Source of the DNA: Thermoflavimicrobium dichotomicum
GTDB taxonomy: Bacteria > Bacillota > Bacilli > Thermoactinomycetales > Thermoactinomycetaceae
Direction: 5' to 3'
Assembly (NCBI RefSeq): GCF_900114055.1
Contig: NZ_FORR01000003.1
Span: forward strand, 186,001 to 250,000
DNA length: 64,000 bases
Positions 20,341 to 29,033 of the stretch are shown here, piece by piece. The stretch's first letter is position 1, and each line of letters starts with the position of its first letter. The notes beneath the pieces were generated by a model. The model ran no database searches. It was not told the origin of the DNA and worked only from the letters and a program-made list of their open reading frames with translations. A program made the position numbers and the translations under genes.

Positions 20341-20459
20341 GTTTTTATAAAGCGGAAGGATGGGTTCCTTACGGAGTGACTGTGATGGTACAGAAGTCGT
20401 CACGGAGGAAGGGACACATCCCGAAGAGAGGGAGAAACATATCCACATTTTCAGGATAG
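20341..20459 (-). repeat. Structured ~110-base element, copy A
   Basis: Read on the minus strand it carries the conserved blocks GGATATGTTTCTCC, then GGGATG-GTCCCTTCCTCC, GTGACGACTTCTGTA, CACAGTCACTCC, AAGGAACCCATCC and CGCTTTATA. These match copies B (41338) and C (42810). The two outer blocks pair as a stem of about 13 bp, and inner GTGA/TCAC arms form a second hairpin. It lies downstream of the DUF423 gene, after a long hairpin. Confidence 0.85.
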
Positions 20460-20502
20460 CTTTATACCAAGCTGGACCTAGTGTGAACGCTAACAAACAA
20501 AA

Positions 20503-20570
20503 GGGTTCCTTTTCTGGACGATCGACTTTTGAATGATGAAAAGAGCAGGAATGAAATAGAAAAGGAACCC
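20503..20570 (-). terminator. Long hairpin after DUF423 gene, possible terminator
   Basis: Perfect 13-base arms (GGGTTCCTTTTCT and AGAAAAGGAACCC) enclose about 42 bases that can pair further. It lies 25 bases after the DUF423 stop. There is no clear U-tract, so the terminator role is tentative. Confidence 0.45.
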
Positions 20571-20594
20571 ACTTCTGTTTATACAGGGGATCGG

Positions 20595-20975
20595 TTAAGA
20601 AGTGATATATTTGAAAGTAGCGACCGCAACAAGAATCCAGCCAACGATAAAGGCTACACCACCAAAAGGAGTGATTATCCCAAGTTTCGTTATATTCGTT
20701 AAAGCCATGACATATAAGCTGCCTGAGAATAGAACAATTCCGGCAAATAAAAGCCAACCGCCGATTTGGAGCAATGAAGTGTTTGCTTCGAGCTTGGCAG
20801 CAAGAAGTCCAACCAGGAGCAGACCCAAGGCATGAGCCATGTGATAATGGGTTGCTGTTTGCCAGTTTTGCAACATGCGCTCGGAGATTTTGCCTTCTAA
20901 ACCATGAGCTCCAAATGCCCCCAATGCGACAACCAATGCCATATTGATGCTTCCCAACAGGATGAATGATTTCAT
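20595..20975 (-). CDS. DUF423 family small membrane protein
   Basis: This 126-residue protein has four hydrophobic segments and the DUF423 (YwdK-like) pattern: LGAFGAHGLEGK near the N-terminus, then HYHMAHALGLLLVG, LFSGSLYVMAL and TPFGGVAFIVGW. It is an inner membrane protein of unknown function found widely in bacteria. AGGAG lies properly before the ATG. It is monocistronic and divergent from the hisS leader. Confidence 0.9.
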   Translation of the reverse strand: MKSFILLGSINMALVVALGAFGAHGLEGKISERMLQNWQTATHYHMAHALGLLLVGLLAAKLEANTSLLQIGGWLLFAGIVLFSGSLYVMALTNITKLGIITPFGGVAFIVGWILVAVATFKYITS

Positions 20976-21163
20976 GGAAGTACTCCTTTCTAACGATCAT
21001 CTTTTGGAGTTGACTGCGAGCGATTATAGAGTCATTGTGAACATACCGTTTATCGAATGGGTTTGTCAATAGTTGCACAAATGGATAACGTAGAAATCCC
21101 ATGCAAAGGACAAGGTATTTTTATTTTTGTTTTATTTTGTTCAAAAAATCACGATCAAATTGC

Positions 21164-21192
21164 TTGACAGGAGTTCATCCCTTCCATATAAT
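21164..21192 (+). promoter_or_regulatory. Sigma-A promoter of hisS-aspS
   Basis: A consensus TTGACA (21164-21169) and TATAAT (21187-21192) are separated by exactly 17 bases. They lie directly upstream of the T-box leader. Confidence 0.9.
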
Positions 21193-21199
21193 TTAAAAT

Positions 21200-21500
21200 C
21201 AATACAGCATTTATTATTCGTTCTATATACGGGGCCACCTATGAAGGGAAAAGTACTCGTTCGCCGGGCAGAAAGAGAGGAGATACCCCTGGGCTGAAAG
21301 GTTCTCCATGCTACGAAACGAGGAAAGACACCTGGAGGTTCTATGGCGAAAGCTTTGCAGCAAGTAGACATAGACGTATCTCGGCGATAACGAGTCAACA
21401 AGTGGGAAATGTTTTCATTTCCAATGAGGGTGGTACCACGGGAATTAGGATCCAGACTAATCTCTCGTCCCTGACAATGAGGGTCAGTGGCGGGAGATTT
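21200..21500 (+). promoter_or_regulatory. T-box leader of hisS-aspS
   Basis: The leader contains the T-box core AGGGTGGTACCACGGG (21427-21442) and a terminator hairpin (about 21459-21500, arms ATCTCTCG...CGGGAGAT with a T-tract). The likely specifier region at 21327-21331 reads GACAC, overlapping an Asp codon (GAC) and a His codon (CAC). Uncharged tRNA pairing with the specifier and the T-box would favour antitermination and raise synthetase expression. Confidence 0.9.
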
Positions 21501-21543
21501 TCATTTATACGCAAAAAAAAAACAAGATGAAGGAGGGAATGTG

Positions 21544-22812
21544 ATGAGTTATCGTGTGCCACGTGGTACATTTGATATCTTGCCAGAAGAGGTGAAGATC
21601 TGGCATTGGGTAGAGAAACAGGCACAAGAAATTTGTCGCCGCTATCAATACCAGGAAATACGCACCCCGATGTTTGAGCACACCGAGCTGTTTGTTCGCG
21701 GGGTTGGAGATACGACGGACATCGTTGAAAAGGAAATGTATACATTCAATGACCGTGGAAACCGGTCGTTAACCTTGCGTCCAGAAGGCACTGCAGGAGT
21801 GGTTCGGGCATTTGTCGAGCATAAAATGTATGCCGGTCCTCTACCGACGAAACTGTATTACTTTGGGCCCATGTTCCGCTATGAACGGCCACAGGCGGGA
21901 CGGTATCGGCAGTTTCATCAGTTTGGAATCGAGACATTTGGCAGTCAGGATCCAGCGATCGACGCCGAAGTGATTGCCCTGGGAATGCAGTTTCTTGAAT
22001 CCTTAGGGTTAAAAGGAGTAAAAGTCGAAATCAATACAGTCGCTACACCTGAGATTCGTGCCAGGTATTTTGACAAGCTCATTGAATATTTCACTCCTTT
22101 TAAAGAAGAACTGGCAAAAGATGCGCAAAATCGCCTATATCGCAATCCCATGCGCATTCTAGATAGCAAGGATCCACGCACAAAGGAAATTGCAGCTGGA
22201 GCTCCATCCATTCTTGATTTCCTGGATGAAGAGTGTGCTGGCTACTTTGAAAAAGTAAAGGAATATCTTGATTTATTGGAAATACCTTATGTGGTAAATG
22301 ATCGTTTGGTACGTGGTTTGGATTACTACACACATACTGCCTTTGAATTTGTAGCTGATCTTTCTGGAGCCCAGGCCAGCACAGTGGGTGGAGGCGGCCG
22401 TTATAATGGCCTGGTACAGGAAATCGGTGGTCCGGAAATGCCTGGTGTTGGATTTGGGTTGGGGATTGATCGGATTATTCTGGCTTTAAAGGAGCAAAAA
22501 GTGGACATTCCTGTTCAGGATCAGTTGGATTGCTATGTAGTAACCATAGGAGATAAAGCCAAACTTTATTCAGTTAAATTGCTAAAAACACTGCGTGAAG
22601 CTGGTTTTGTTTGCGAACGGGATTATTTGGACCGCAAAGTTAAAGGCCAAATGAAAGCAGCTGACCGTGAAAAAGCACGTTTTGTTGCCATCTTGGGTGA
22701 AGAAGAGTTGGAACAAGGAAATATCAATATGAAATGCCTGGAAACAGGTGAACAGGAGCAAATTTCCCTGGATGCCATTGTGGATTATTTATCGAATAAA
22801 ATTCAACCATAA
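21544..22812 (+). CDS. hisS: Histidyl-tRNA synthetase
   Basis: This 422-residue class II synthetase charges tRNA-His. Motif 1 lies around RTPMFEHTELFVRG, motif 2 is FRYERPQAGRYRQFHQFG, and the His-specific motifs are LVRGLDYYTHTAFE and GGGRYNGL. Motif 3 is GVGFGLGIDR, and a C-terminal anticodon-binding domain follows. The start ATG at 21544 follows AAGGAGGGAA; the adjacent GTG at 21541 is an alternative. It is cotranscribed with aspS 29 bases downstream and controlled by the T-box leader. Confidence 0.97.
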   Translation: MSYRVPRGTFDILPEEVKIWHWVEKQAQEICRRYQYQEIRTPMFEHTELFVRGVGDTTDIVEKEMYTFNDRGNRSLTLRPEGTAGVVRAFVEHKMYAGPLPTKLYYFGPMFRYERPQAGRYRQFHQFGIETFGSQDPAIDAEVIALGMQFLESLGLKGVKVEINTVATPEIRARYFDKLIEYFTPFKEELAKDAQNRLYRNPMRILDSKDPRTKEIAAGAPSILDFLDEECAGYFEKVKEYLDLLEIPYVVNDRLVRGLDYYTHTAFEFVADLSGAQASTVGGGGRYNGLVQEIGGPEMPGVGFGLGIDRIILALKEQKVDIPVQDQLDCYVVTIGDKAKLYSVKLLKTLREAGFVCERDYLDRKVKGQMKAADREKARFVAILGEEELEQGNINMKCLETGEQEQISLDAIVDYLSNKIQP

Positions 22813-22841
22813 AACCTTCATCAGAAAAAGGGTGAGGATCG

Positions 22842-24611
22842 ATGGAAAGTGTTTATCGTACACATTTTGCAACGGATTGTACCAAAGAATTGGTTGGGCA
22901 AACAGTCACATTAAACGGGTGGGTGCAAAAAAACCGGGATCTCGGCGGATTGCTTTTTATCGACTTGCGTGACCGTTCCGGAATCATCCAGGTGGTGTTT
23001 GATCCAGATGTTTCGCCGGAAGCACTCGAGATTGCTTCCAAAATCGGGAGAGAATATGTAATTGCTGTGACTGGAAAAGTGGTTGCGCGTGCTCCAGAAA
23101 ATGTAAACCCTAAAATTCCAACAGGGGAAATTGAAATCCAGGCGGACCAAATCCATATATTTAATCCGGCGAAAACGCCTCCTTTTCCCATTGAAGACCG
23201 GACAGATGTAGATGAAGCTGTACGCTTGAAACACCGCTACCTGGATCTACGCCGTCCAAAGATGCAGGAAACCATGATGATTCGACACAAAGCGATGCAG
23301 TCGATTCGGCGTTTCCTGGATCAACATGGCTTTATTGAAATGGAAACACCGATTTTAACACGCAGTACGCCAGAGGGAGCAAGGGATTATCTGGTCCCTA
23401 GCCGCGTGAACAAAGGTTCTTTTTATGCTTTGCCTCAATCTCCCCAGTTATTTAAACAGCTGTTTATGGTAGCGGGAATGGAACGGTATTTTCAGTTTGC
23501 CCGTTGTTTCCGTGACGAAGATCTGCGGGCAGATCGTCAACCGGAATTTACACAAGTGGATATAGAGGCTTCATTTATACCACGGGAACAGTTTTTAAGT
23601 ATGATGGAAGAGCTGATGAAAACCTTGTTTAAAGAAGTCATTCAAGTGGATATACCAACCCCGTTTCCACGACTGACCTACCAAGAAGCCATGGAAAAAT
23701 ACGGTTCTGATAAACCGGATCTTCGGTTTGGAATGGAACTGATCAATCTTTCGCAAATATTAAGAGATACTTCCTTTAAAGTATTTGCCAGTGTGATTGC
23801 CGGTGGTGGGCAAGTAAAGGCAATCAATGTGAAAGGCTGTGCGAACTGGAGTCGCAAGGAGATTGACAATTGGGGAAAAGTTGCTGAATCGCTGGGAGCC
23901 AAAGGTTTGGCATGGTTAGCCTTCAAAGAAGAAGGGGTTAAAGGCTCTGTAGCCAAATTCCTGTCTGAGTCAGAGATTGAGGCCATTCGCCGGGAAGCGA
24001 AAGCAGAAACGGGGGATTTACTGTTCTTTGTGGCAGACCGTCCGGAAGTTGTGGCTGATGTATTGGGAGAGTTGCGACTGCGTCTTGGAAATCATCTCGG
24101 TCTCATTGATCCAAATGTGTATCGTTTTGCTTGGATCACAGAATTCCCGCTATTGGAATATGATGCCGAAGATGGTCGCTATTACGCCAAACATCATCCA
24201 TTCACAGCGCCAGTCGAAGAGGATATTCCACTTCTTGAAACCAATCCGGATCAAGTAAGAGCGCATGCCTATGATATGGTGCTGAATGGGTATGAAATTG
24301 GTGGAGGAAGCTCACGGATTTTTAGGCGAGAGATCCAGGAATTGATGTTCAAGACCTTGGGGATCAGCCAGGAAGAAGCAAAAGAAAAATTCGGTTTCTT
24401 GCTTGAAGCATTTGAATACGGAGCACCACCACATGGTGGCATTGCCCTGGGCTTTGACCGGATTGTCATGTTGCTGGCAGGGCGGCAAAACCTGCGTGAG
24501 TGCATTGCTTTCCCCAAAACGAATAGCGCTAGCTGCTTGATGACAGAGGCTCCTTCTCCAGTGGATCGTAAACAACTCGATGAATTAGGATTGTCGGTAA
24601 AAAATGAATAA
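22842..24611 (+). CDS. aspS: Aspartyl-tRNA synthetase
   Basis: This 589-residue bacterial-type AspRS has an N-terminal OB anticodon-binding domain ([15 protein letters not shown]) and the class II catalytic core ([25 protein letters not shown] written in part; [24 protein letters not shown]). The GAD insertion domain of bacterial enzymes lies in between. It charges tRNA-Asp. Second gene of the hisS operon, with GGGTGAGGATCG before the ATG. Confidence 0.97.
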   Translation: MESVYRTHFATDCTKELVGQTVTLNGWVQKNRDLGGLLFIDLRDRSGIIQVVFDPDVSPEALEIASKIGREYVIAVTGKVVARAPENVNPKIPTGEIEIQADQIHIFNPAKTPPFPIEDRTDVDEAVRLKHRYLDLRRPKMQETMMIRHKAMQSIRRFLDQHGFIEMETPILTRSTPEGARDYLVPSRVNKGSFYALPQSPQLFKQLFMVAGMERYFQFARCFRDEDLRADRQPEFTQVDIEASFIPREQFLSMMEELMKTLFKEVIQVDIPTPFPRLTYQEAMEKYGSDKPDLRFGMELINLSQILRDTSFKVFASVIAGGGQVKAINVKGCANWSRKEIDNWGKVAESLGAKGLAWLAFKEEGVKGSVAKFLSESEIEAIRREAKAETGDLLFFVADRPEVVADVLGELRLRLGNHLGLIDPNVYRFAWITEFPLLEYDAEDGRYYAKHHPFTAPVEEDIPLLETNPDQVRAHAYDMVLNGYEIGGGSSRIFRREIQELMFKTLGISQEEAKEKFGFLLEAFEYGAPPHGGIALGFDRIVMLLAGRQNLRECIAFPKTNSASCLMTEAPSPVDRKQLDELGLSVKNE

Positions 24612-24637
24612 AAAGTCCCGTTAAATTTAACCTGATC

Positions 24638-24666
24638 TTGTCTGTGGTTAAAATTTGTGGTAATAT
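24638..24666 (+). promoter_or_regulatory. Promoter of 6S RNA
   Basis: TTGTCT and TAATAT are separated by 17 bases, and the predicted start falls just before the 6S RNA closing stem. Confidence 0.6.
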
Positions 24667-24672
24667 AAGATC

Positions 24673-24872
24673 AACAAACGAGTCCTGCGATGTACGTGTT
24701 AACCTGAATGTTTTGAGCCAACACCTTTAATAAGGGAGCTTGGAGTCACTTGCTGGATTGGCAGCCGCTCCATGTTGAGGCGGAACCGTGAAGGCAAGTG
24801 CAGAGCACCCACCTGCGAGAGAGCAGGTTCAAAACTTTGGGAGTCACGGCATAACGGGACTCTTGTTTTTTT
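24673..24872 (+). ncRNA. ssrS: 6S RNA
   Basis: About 190 bases between aspS and the next gene have the 6S architecture. A closing stem (GAGTCC near 24680 with GGACTC at 24857-24862) and a long imperfect double-stranded rod surround a central open region. A T9 tail ends it. In B. subtilis a 6S RNA gene (bsrA) sits in the same place downstream of aspS. 6S RNA mimics an open promoter and binds sigma-A RNA polymerase. Ends are approximate. Confidence 0.85.
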
Positions 24873-25038
24873 TTACATAAATTTTTGGGATTTGGGGAAA
24901 AATAAAGATAGTATCTGTGAAAAATTAAATGTTTTGGTTGCATAATATTTGTCCGAGATAAAGACGAAGAAGGAACTTTTAACCCAAATAATGGAGATTT
25001 GTCCATATCCGAAAGTACATGAGTTAGGGGCGGGGACA

Positions 25039-25602
25039 ATGAAAATTGGCGTAGATATTGATGGTACCATTAAAGATACACACCGGGCAGCTGTAGAAGT
25101 GTATAATAAAGAATTAAATCAATCGGTACGTGTAGAAGATGTAACGGATTTTTATTTGGATCAAGCATATGGACTGACCAAACAGGAAGGAAGACGTTTG
25201 TGGCGAAAACTGGAGGAAGAAATTTATTCATTGGGAGTACCATTACCCCATGCTGCTGAGGTATTGAACGAGCTTGAAAAACGTGGACATGAAATTTATT
25301 TTATTACAGCTCGGCCGGGCTTGAAAAATATTGCTAAAGTGACAAGAGAATGGTTGAAAAAGCATCACTTTCCCTATCGTGATTCGCACTTGATCATGGA
25401 TGCACAAAACAAGGCAAAAGTAGCAAAACGGATCGGCATTGACCTCTTTTTTGAAGATGCTCCATTTCACTTGGATAAGTTGGTTGAGCAACATGTCCCT
25501 ACTGTTATTGTGGATGCTGTTTATAATCGGGATTATCCGCATCCACTGAGAAGAATTAAAGATTGGCGAGAAGTCTATGATATCATTAATGAAAAAAGCT
25601 GA
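25039..25602 (+). CDS. HAD-family 5'(3')-nucleotidase-like protein
   Basis: About 187 residues of the HAD phosphatase fold. Motif I is VDIDGTI directly after the start (MKIGVDIDGT), ITAR forms motif II, and FFEDAP near the C-terminus is motif IV. The closest family is the 5'(3')-deoxyribonucleotidase/NT5C group (YqfW-like), which dephosphorylates nucleoside monophosphates. The ATG at 25039 is chosen because the DxD motif normally lies within the first ten residues. A longer in-frame extension to 24949 has no ribosome site. Confidence 0.8.
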   Translation: MKIGVDIDGTIKDTHRAAVEVYNKELNQSVRVEDVTDFYLDQAYGLTKQEGRRLWRKLEEEIYSLGVPLPHAAEVLNELEKRGHEIYFITARPGLKNIAKVTREWLKKHHFPYRDSHLIMDAQNKAKVAKRIGIDLFFEDAPFHLDKLVEQHVPTVIVDAVYNRDYPHPLRRIKDWREVYDIINEKS

Positions 25603-25635
25603 AAAAACCGCAAGGGAGACCATTCCGGTTTTTTG
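25601..25635 (+). terminator. Rho-independent terminator
   Basis: AAAAAACCG pairs with CGGTTTTTT directly after the nucleotidase stop codon. Confidence 0.85.
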
Positions 25636-25708
25636 GGGCTTATAATCGGGATGCTTTATTTTGTGTATTCATAGGATATACGGGGTAAGCAAAACATGTA
25701 TGGGATAT

Positions 25709-25737
25709 TTGACCCAGTTTCATGGACATGGTATGTT
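25709..25737 (+). promoter_or_regulatory. Candidate promoter of the signal peptidase gene
   Basis: TTGACC and TATGTT lie 17 bases apart, about 70 bases before the start codon. Confidence 0.45.
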
Positions 25738-25809
25738 AGTGTTAATCTGTTAAGTTAGTCAAATCAAAAAATATATAGGAAAGCCGATGATAGTGAGGAT
25801 GGTTGATGA

Positions 25810-26358
25810 ATGAATTGGGTGAAAAATACCTTCAGTTGGCTAGTGTCGATTGCCACAGGTGTGATTGTGGCTTTGTTGATCAGTATTTTTGTTTTTCAAC
25901 CAACTGAAGTAGTGGGTAGCTCGATGGAGCCTACATTGAAACCCAACCATCGTATTTACATTTCCAAATTACCACATACCTTTAAGTATGAACCGGAGTA
26001 TGGAGATATTGTGATTATTGATAGCCGAGTAGACCGACCACGGACATTTAAGGATGACCTGCGTGATAACTTTTTCTTTCACCTGTTTTCAGAAGGTGAA
26101 GACCATATCATTTGGGTCAAACGTGTGATCGGAAAACCTGGTGATGTGTTGGAATTTAAAAATAATAAAGTGTATCGAAATGGTCAGCCTTTAGACGAAC
26201 CTTATATTAAAGAAGAAATGAACTATACTTCTGATGAAAAAATAGTGGTGCCTGAAGGCCATATTTTTGTCATGGGAGACAATCGAAACAATAGTCGGGA
26301 CAGTCGTGAAATCGGTCCAGTTCCCATTGATCATGTCTTGGGGAAAATGATATTTTAA
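25810..26358 (+). CDS. sipS: Type I signal peptidase
   Basis: This 182-residue membrane-anchored serine protease has one N-terminal transmembrane segment (about residues 10-30). The catalytic serine lies in GSSMEPT (Ser38), the catalytic lysine in WVKRVIGKPGD (Lys104), and the C-terminal box is GDNRNNSRDSR. It removes signal peptides from Sec- and Tat-exported proteins at the outer face of the membrane. The start follows GAGGATGG. It is monocistronic, with a terminator shared with rarA. Confidence 0.95.
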   Translation: MNWVKNTFSWLVSIATGVIVALLISIFVFQPTEVVGSSMEPTLKPNHRIYISKLPHTFKYEPEYGDIVIIDSRVDRPRTFKDDLRDNFFFHLFSEGEDHIIWVKRVIGKPGDVLEFKNNKVYRNGQPLDEPYIKEEMNYTSDEKIVVPEGHIFVMGDNRNNSRDSREIGPVPIDHVLGKMIF

Positions 26359-26361
26359 ATG

Positions 26362-26411
26362 AAATCCGCCAGAAATCTGCCGTGTATCACGGAGATCAAG
26401 GCGGATTTTTG
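26362..26411. terminator. Bidirectional terminator between sipS and rarA
   Basis: Arms AAATCCGCC and GGCGGATTT enclose an inner CCGTG/CACGG hairpin, with T-rich flanks usable from both sides. The two genes are convergent. Confidence 0.85.
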
Positions 26412-26430
26412 GTTATTGGGAATGAGTCGG

Positions 26431-27759
26431 TTAATTTTTTTCTTCCTGTTTAACCCAGCGGATAAACTCTTGCAATTTGCCTTCATATCCGATGGATGTG
26501 GGATGATAAAAGGTTTTACCAAGGTGTTCGTTGGGTAAATATTGTTGTTTCACAAATCCACGTGGGTAGTCGTGTGGATAAAGATATCCCTTTCCTCTTC
26601 CTTGTTGTTTGGCACCAGAAAAATGAGAATCCTTGAGATGAATGGGCACTTCACCATGCTGTTCATTGTTGACGGCTTCCATTGCCTCTTTGATACCACG
26701 ATAAACGGCATTGCTTTTGGGAGCGGTGGCAATATAGATAGCAGCTTCAGCCAAAGGAATCTGTGCTTCAGGCATCCCTACCATTTCTACAGCATGAGCA
26801 GCTGCAGAAGCAATGAGCAAAGCGCGAGGATCGGCCATTCCTACATCCTCGGCAGCGTGGATAAAGATACGTCTGGCAATAAAGCGGGGATCTTCGCCCG
26901 CTTTTAGCATCTTGGCCAAATAATAAAGGGCAGCATCAGGATCAGAGCCGCGCATACTTTTGATAAAAGCGGAAATGGTATCATAATGGTTATCTCCGCT
27001 TTTATCATAACGAATTCGTTTTTTCTGGATGGATTCTTCAGCCACTTCGACTGTGATGTAACGGATTCCCTCCTGATTGGGTGGAGTAGTAAGAACCGCC
27101 AATTCTAGAGCGTTCAAAGCCTGACGAATATCACCACTAGCGATTTGAATCCAGTGCTTTAAAGCGTCTTCCTCCACTTTCACCTTATATTCTCCCAAAC
27201 CACGTTCTGTGTCTGTAAGTGCACGTAGTAAAATGGTTTTCATTTCTTCTTCATTCAACGGTTTTAATGTAAAAAGTAAAGAGCGAGAGAGTAGGGCAGC
27301 ATTCACCTCAAATGAAGGATTTTCTGTAGTCGCACCAATTAAAATAATGGTTCCATCTTCTACATCGGGTAACAGGGCATCTTGTTGTGCGCGATTAAAG
27401 CGATGGATCTCATCAATGAATAGCACAGTGCGTTCACCATACATTTGCATTCGATCTTTTGCTTTTTGGATAATTTGGCGAAGTTCTGCCACTCCTGCAG
27501 TTACGGCATTTAATTGGGCAAAATGAGCTTGAGTGGTATTGGCAATGACCTGGGCTAACGTCGTTTTTCCCGTTCCAGGAGGCCCATAAAAAATAAGGGA
27601 AGTAAGTTGATCTGCTTCAATAGCTCGACGTAGCAACTTTCCAGGTCCGATAATATGGGATTGTCCAACGACTTCGTCCAGTGTTCGTGGGCGCATGCGT
27701 GCAGCAAGCGGTGCTCTTTTATTTTTTTCTTGTTCGCTGGCATATGAAAACAAATCCAT
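26431..27759 (-). CDS. rarA: Replication-associated recombination protein RarA (MgsA)
   Basis: This 442-residue AAA+ ATPase is related to clamp-loader subunits. Walker A is GPPGTGKTTL, Walker B is LFIDEIHRFN, sensor 1 is IGATTENPSF, and a C-terminal MgsA tetramerisation domain contains KDSHFSGAK. It acts at stalled replication forks and interacts with SSB in E. coli and B. subtilis. The ATG at 27759 is preferred over the longer frame from 27834 because AAAGGGGGAAAA precedes it and the product begins MDLFSYAS, the usual N-terminus. Confidence 0.95.
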   Translation of the reverse strand: MDLFSYASEQEKNKRAPLAARMRPRTLDEVVGQSHIIGPGKLLRRAIEADQLTSLIFYGPPGTGKTTLAQVIANTTQAHFAQLNAVTAGVAELRQIIQKAKDRMQMYGERTVLFIDEIHRFNRAQQDALLPDVEDGTIILIGATTENPSFEVNAALLSRSLLFTLKPLNEEEMKTILLRALTDTERGLGEYKVKVEEDALKHWIQIASGDIRQALNALELAVLTTPPNQEGIRYITVEVAEESIQKKRIRYDKSGDNHYDTISAFIKSMRGSDPDAALYYLAKMLKAGEDPRFIARRIFIHAAEDVGMADPRALLIASAAAHAVEMVGMPEAQIPLAEAAIYIATAPKSNAVYRGIKEAMEAVNNEQHGEVPIHLKDSHFSGAKQQGRGKGYLYPHDYPRGFVKQQYLPNEHLGKTFYHPTSIGYEGKLQEFIRWVKQEEKN

Positions 27760-27928
27760 CGGATTTTTCCCCCTTTTTTCGTTTCTTGCAGTTTTTAATG
27801 GCTTATGGCAGAATAAGTGACAGTTTAAAATCATTTATTTTAAGCTCGAAATAATTATTAACAATCGTTTAACCGAATGCCCCTTTCATTGTTAAAAGAT
27901 GTTAAAAAATATAAAGAGGTTTCACTTT

Positions 27929-28648
27929 ATGAATGTCAAACATAAACAAGGTGGAAAATATTTTCTATATTTTTATGAAAGATTTTGTCGTTATTCCTTT
28001 TTCTTTTTAGGGCTGTGGTTAATGGCTTTGGGAATCGTTTGTACGATTCAGGCAGAACTTGGTGTCTCACCCTGGGATGTATTACACATTGGACTCTCTT
28101 ATAAGACTTCATTGTCCATTGGTTTTTGGGTGATCGCCGTTGGCTTTTGTATTGTCGGGATTACTTCACTTATGACTCGTAGATTACCGCAAATGGGTAC
28201 TTTACTCAATATGATTTGTGTCGGTTTTTTTGTTGATTTCATTCTCTATTTAAATGTTATACCGCATATGCATAGCTGGTGGGGTAAAAGCTTATTATTA
28301 CTTATTGGAATTTTTATTTCCACCTTGGGTGCAGGGTTGTATATTGTACCTGAAATAGGAGCTGGACCGCGAGATGGCTTGACTTTGGAGTTATCACGTC
28401 GACTGGGTTGGTCGATTCGACTGGTTCGTACTATAATGGAAGTTATGGTTGCGATTGTGGGATGGTTTTTGGGTGGGCCTGTCTCTGTTGGTACACTCTT
28501 TTTTTGCTTTTTTCTTGGACCACTTATGCAGCTTGCGATAGGATGGTGTAAAGGATGGTTGCAATTTTGTCTGAAACGAGGTGTTTATTTTGAAAATATC
28601 TACAAAAGGGCGTTACGGTCTGACCATCATGATGGATTTGGCTGTTAA
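27929..28648 (+). CDS. YczE/YitT-like integral membrane protein
   Basis: About 239 residues with five or six transmembrane segments. The pattern LGIVCTIQAELGVSPWDVLHIGLS and GAGLYIVPEIGAGPRDGLT matches the YczE/YyaS membrane family, whose function is unknown. The ATG at 27929 follows AAAGAGGT; an upstream ATG at 27899 lacks a ribosome site. Its end overlaps the start of cymR by 59 bases, so the two are probably cotranscribed. Confidence 0.75.
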   Translation: MNVKHKQGGKYFLYFYERFCRYSFFFLGLWLMALGIVCTIQAELGVSPWDVLHIGLSYKTSLSIGFWVIAVGFCIVGITSLMTRRLPQMGTLLNMICVGFFVDFILYLNVIPHMHSWWGKSLLLLIGIFISTLGAGLYIVPEIGAGPRDGLTLELSRRLGWSIRLVRTIMEVMVAIVGWFLGGPVSVGTLFFCFFLGPLMQLAIGWCKGWLQFCLKRGVYFENIYKRALRSDHHDGFGC

Positions 28649-29009
28649 CTATGGAAAAGGACCGATTCCGTTAAAAAGTGTGGCTGACCGTCATGGATTA
28701 TCTGAACATTACCTGGAACAACTGATCGCTCCTCTTAGAAACGCGGGATTGGTTCGCAGTGTACGAGGTGCATATGGTGGATATAAACTGGCCAAACCTC
28801 CAGAAGAAATAACAGCAGGAGATATTATTCGCGTTTTGGAAGGACCGATCAGCCTCGTGGAGGCTGGAGCTGATGATCATCCAGGACAAAGGGATCTCTG
28901 GAAACGAATCCGTGATGCGATTGCCAGAGAGCTGGATACAACGACATTGGCCTCTTTGATTCACTTTGATAATGATGGGCAAAATGAACACTACATGTTT
29001 TATATCTAA
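28590..29009 (+). CDS. cymR: Rrf2-family cysteine metabolism regulator CymR
   Basis: This 139-residue Rrf2 repressor begins MKISTKGRYGLTIMMDLA, the hallmark start, followed by the winged helix (HYLEQLIAPLRNAGLVRSVRGAYGGY). It has no cysteine, so it cannot carry the iron-sulfur cluster of IscR and matches CymR. In B. subtilis CymR represses sulfur assimilation genes together with CysK. The TTG at 28590 is chosen, six bases after CGAGGTG. The next gene is a cysteine desulfurase, as in B. subtilis. Confidence 0.9.
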   Translation: MKISTKGRYGLTIMMDLAVNYGKGPIPLKSVADRHGLSEHYLEQLIAPLRNAGLVRSVRGAYGGYKLAKPPEEITAGDIIRVLEGPISLVEAGADDHPGQRDLWKRIRDAIARELDTTTLASLIHFDNDGQNEHYMFYI

Positions 29010-29033
29010 GATGAACCAAGCAGGGTGAATAAT

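Larger units (their letters stand above)
20104..20594. other. Intergenic stretch with structured repeats, no gene
   Basis: No protein gene is supported. It contains the promoter side of the PhoX-like gene and copy A of the three-copy element (20341-20459). It also contains a 13-bp perfect inverted repeat (20503-20515 with 20558-20570) just after the DUF423 stop. A long minus-strand open frame covering 20200-21102 overlaps the real DUF423 gene in another frame and has no ribosome site. Confidence 0.6.

Noticed and set aside
20200-21102. 300-codon minus-strand open frame around the DUF423 gene
   Set aside because: It overlaps the well-supported DUF423 gene in another frame, crosses the structured element and has no ribosome site.
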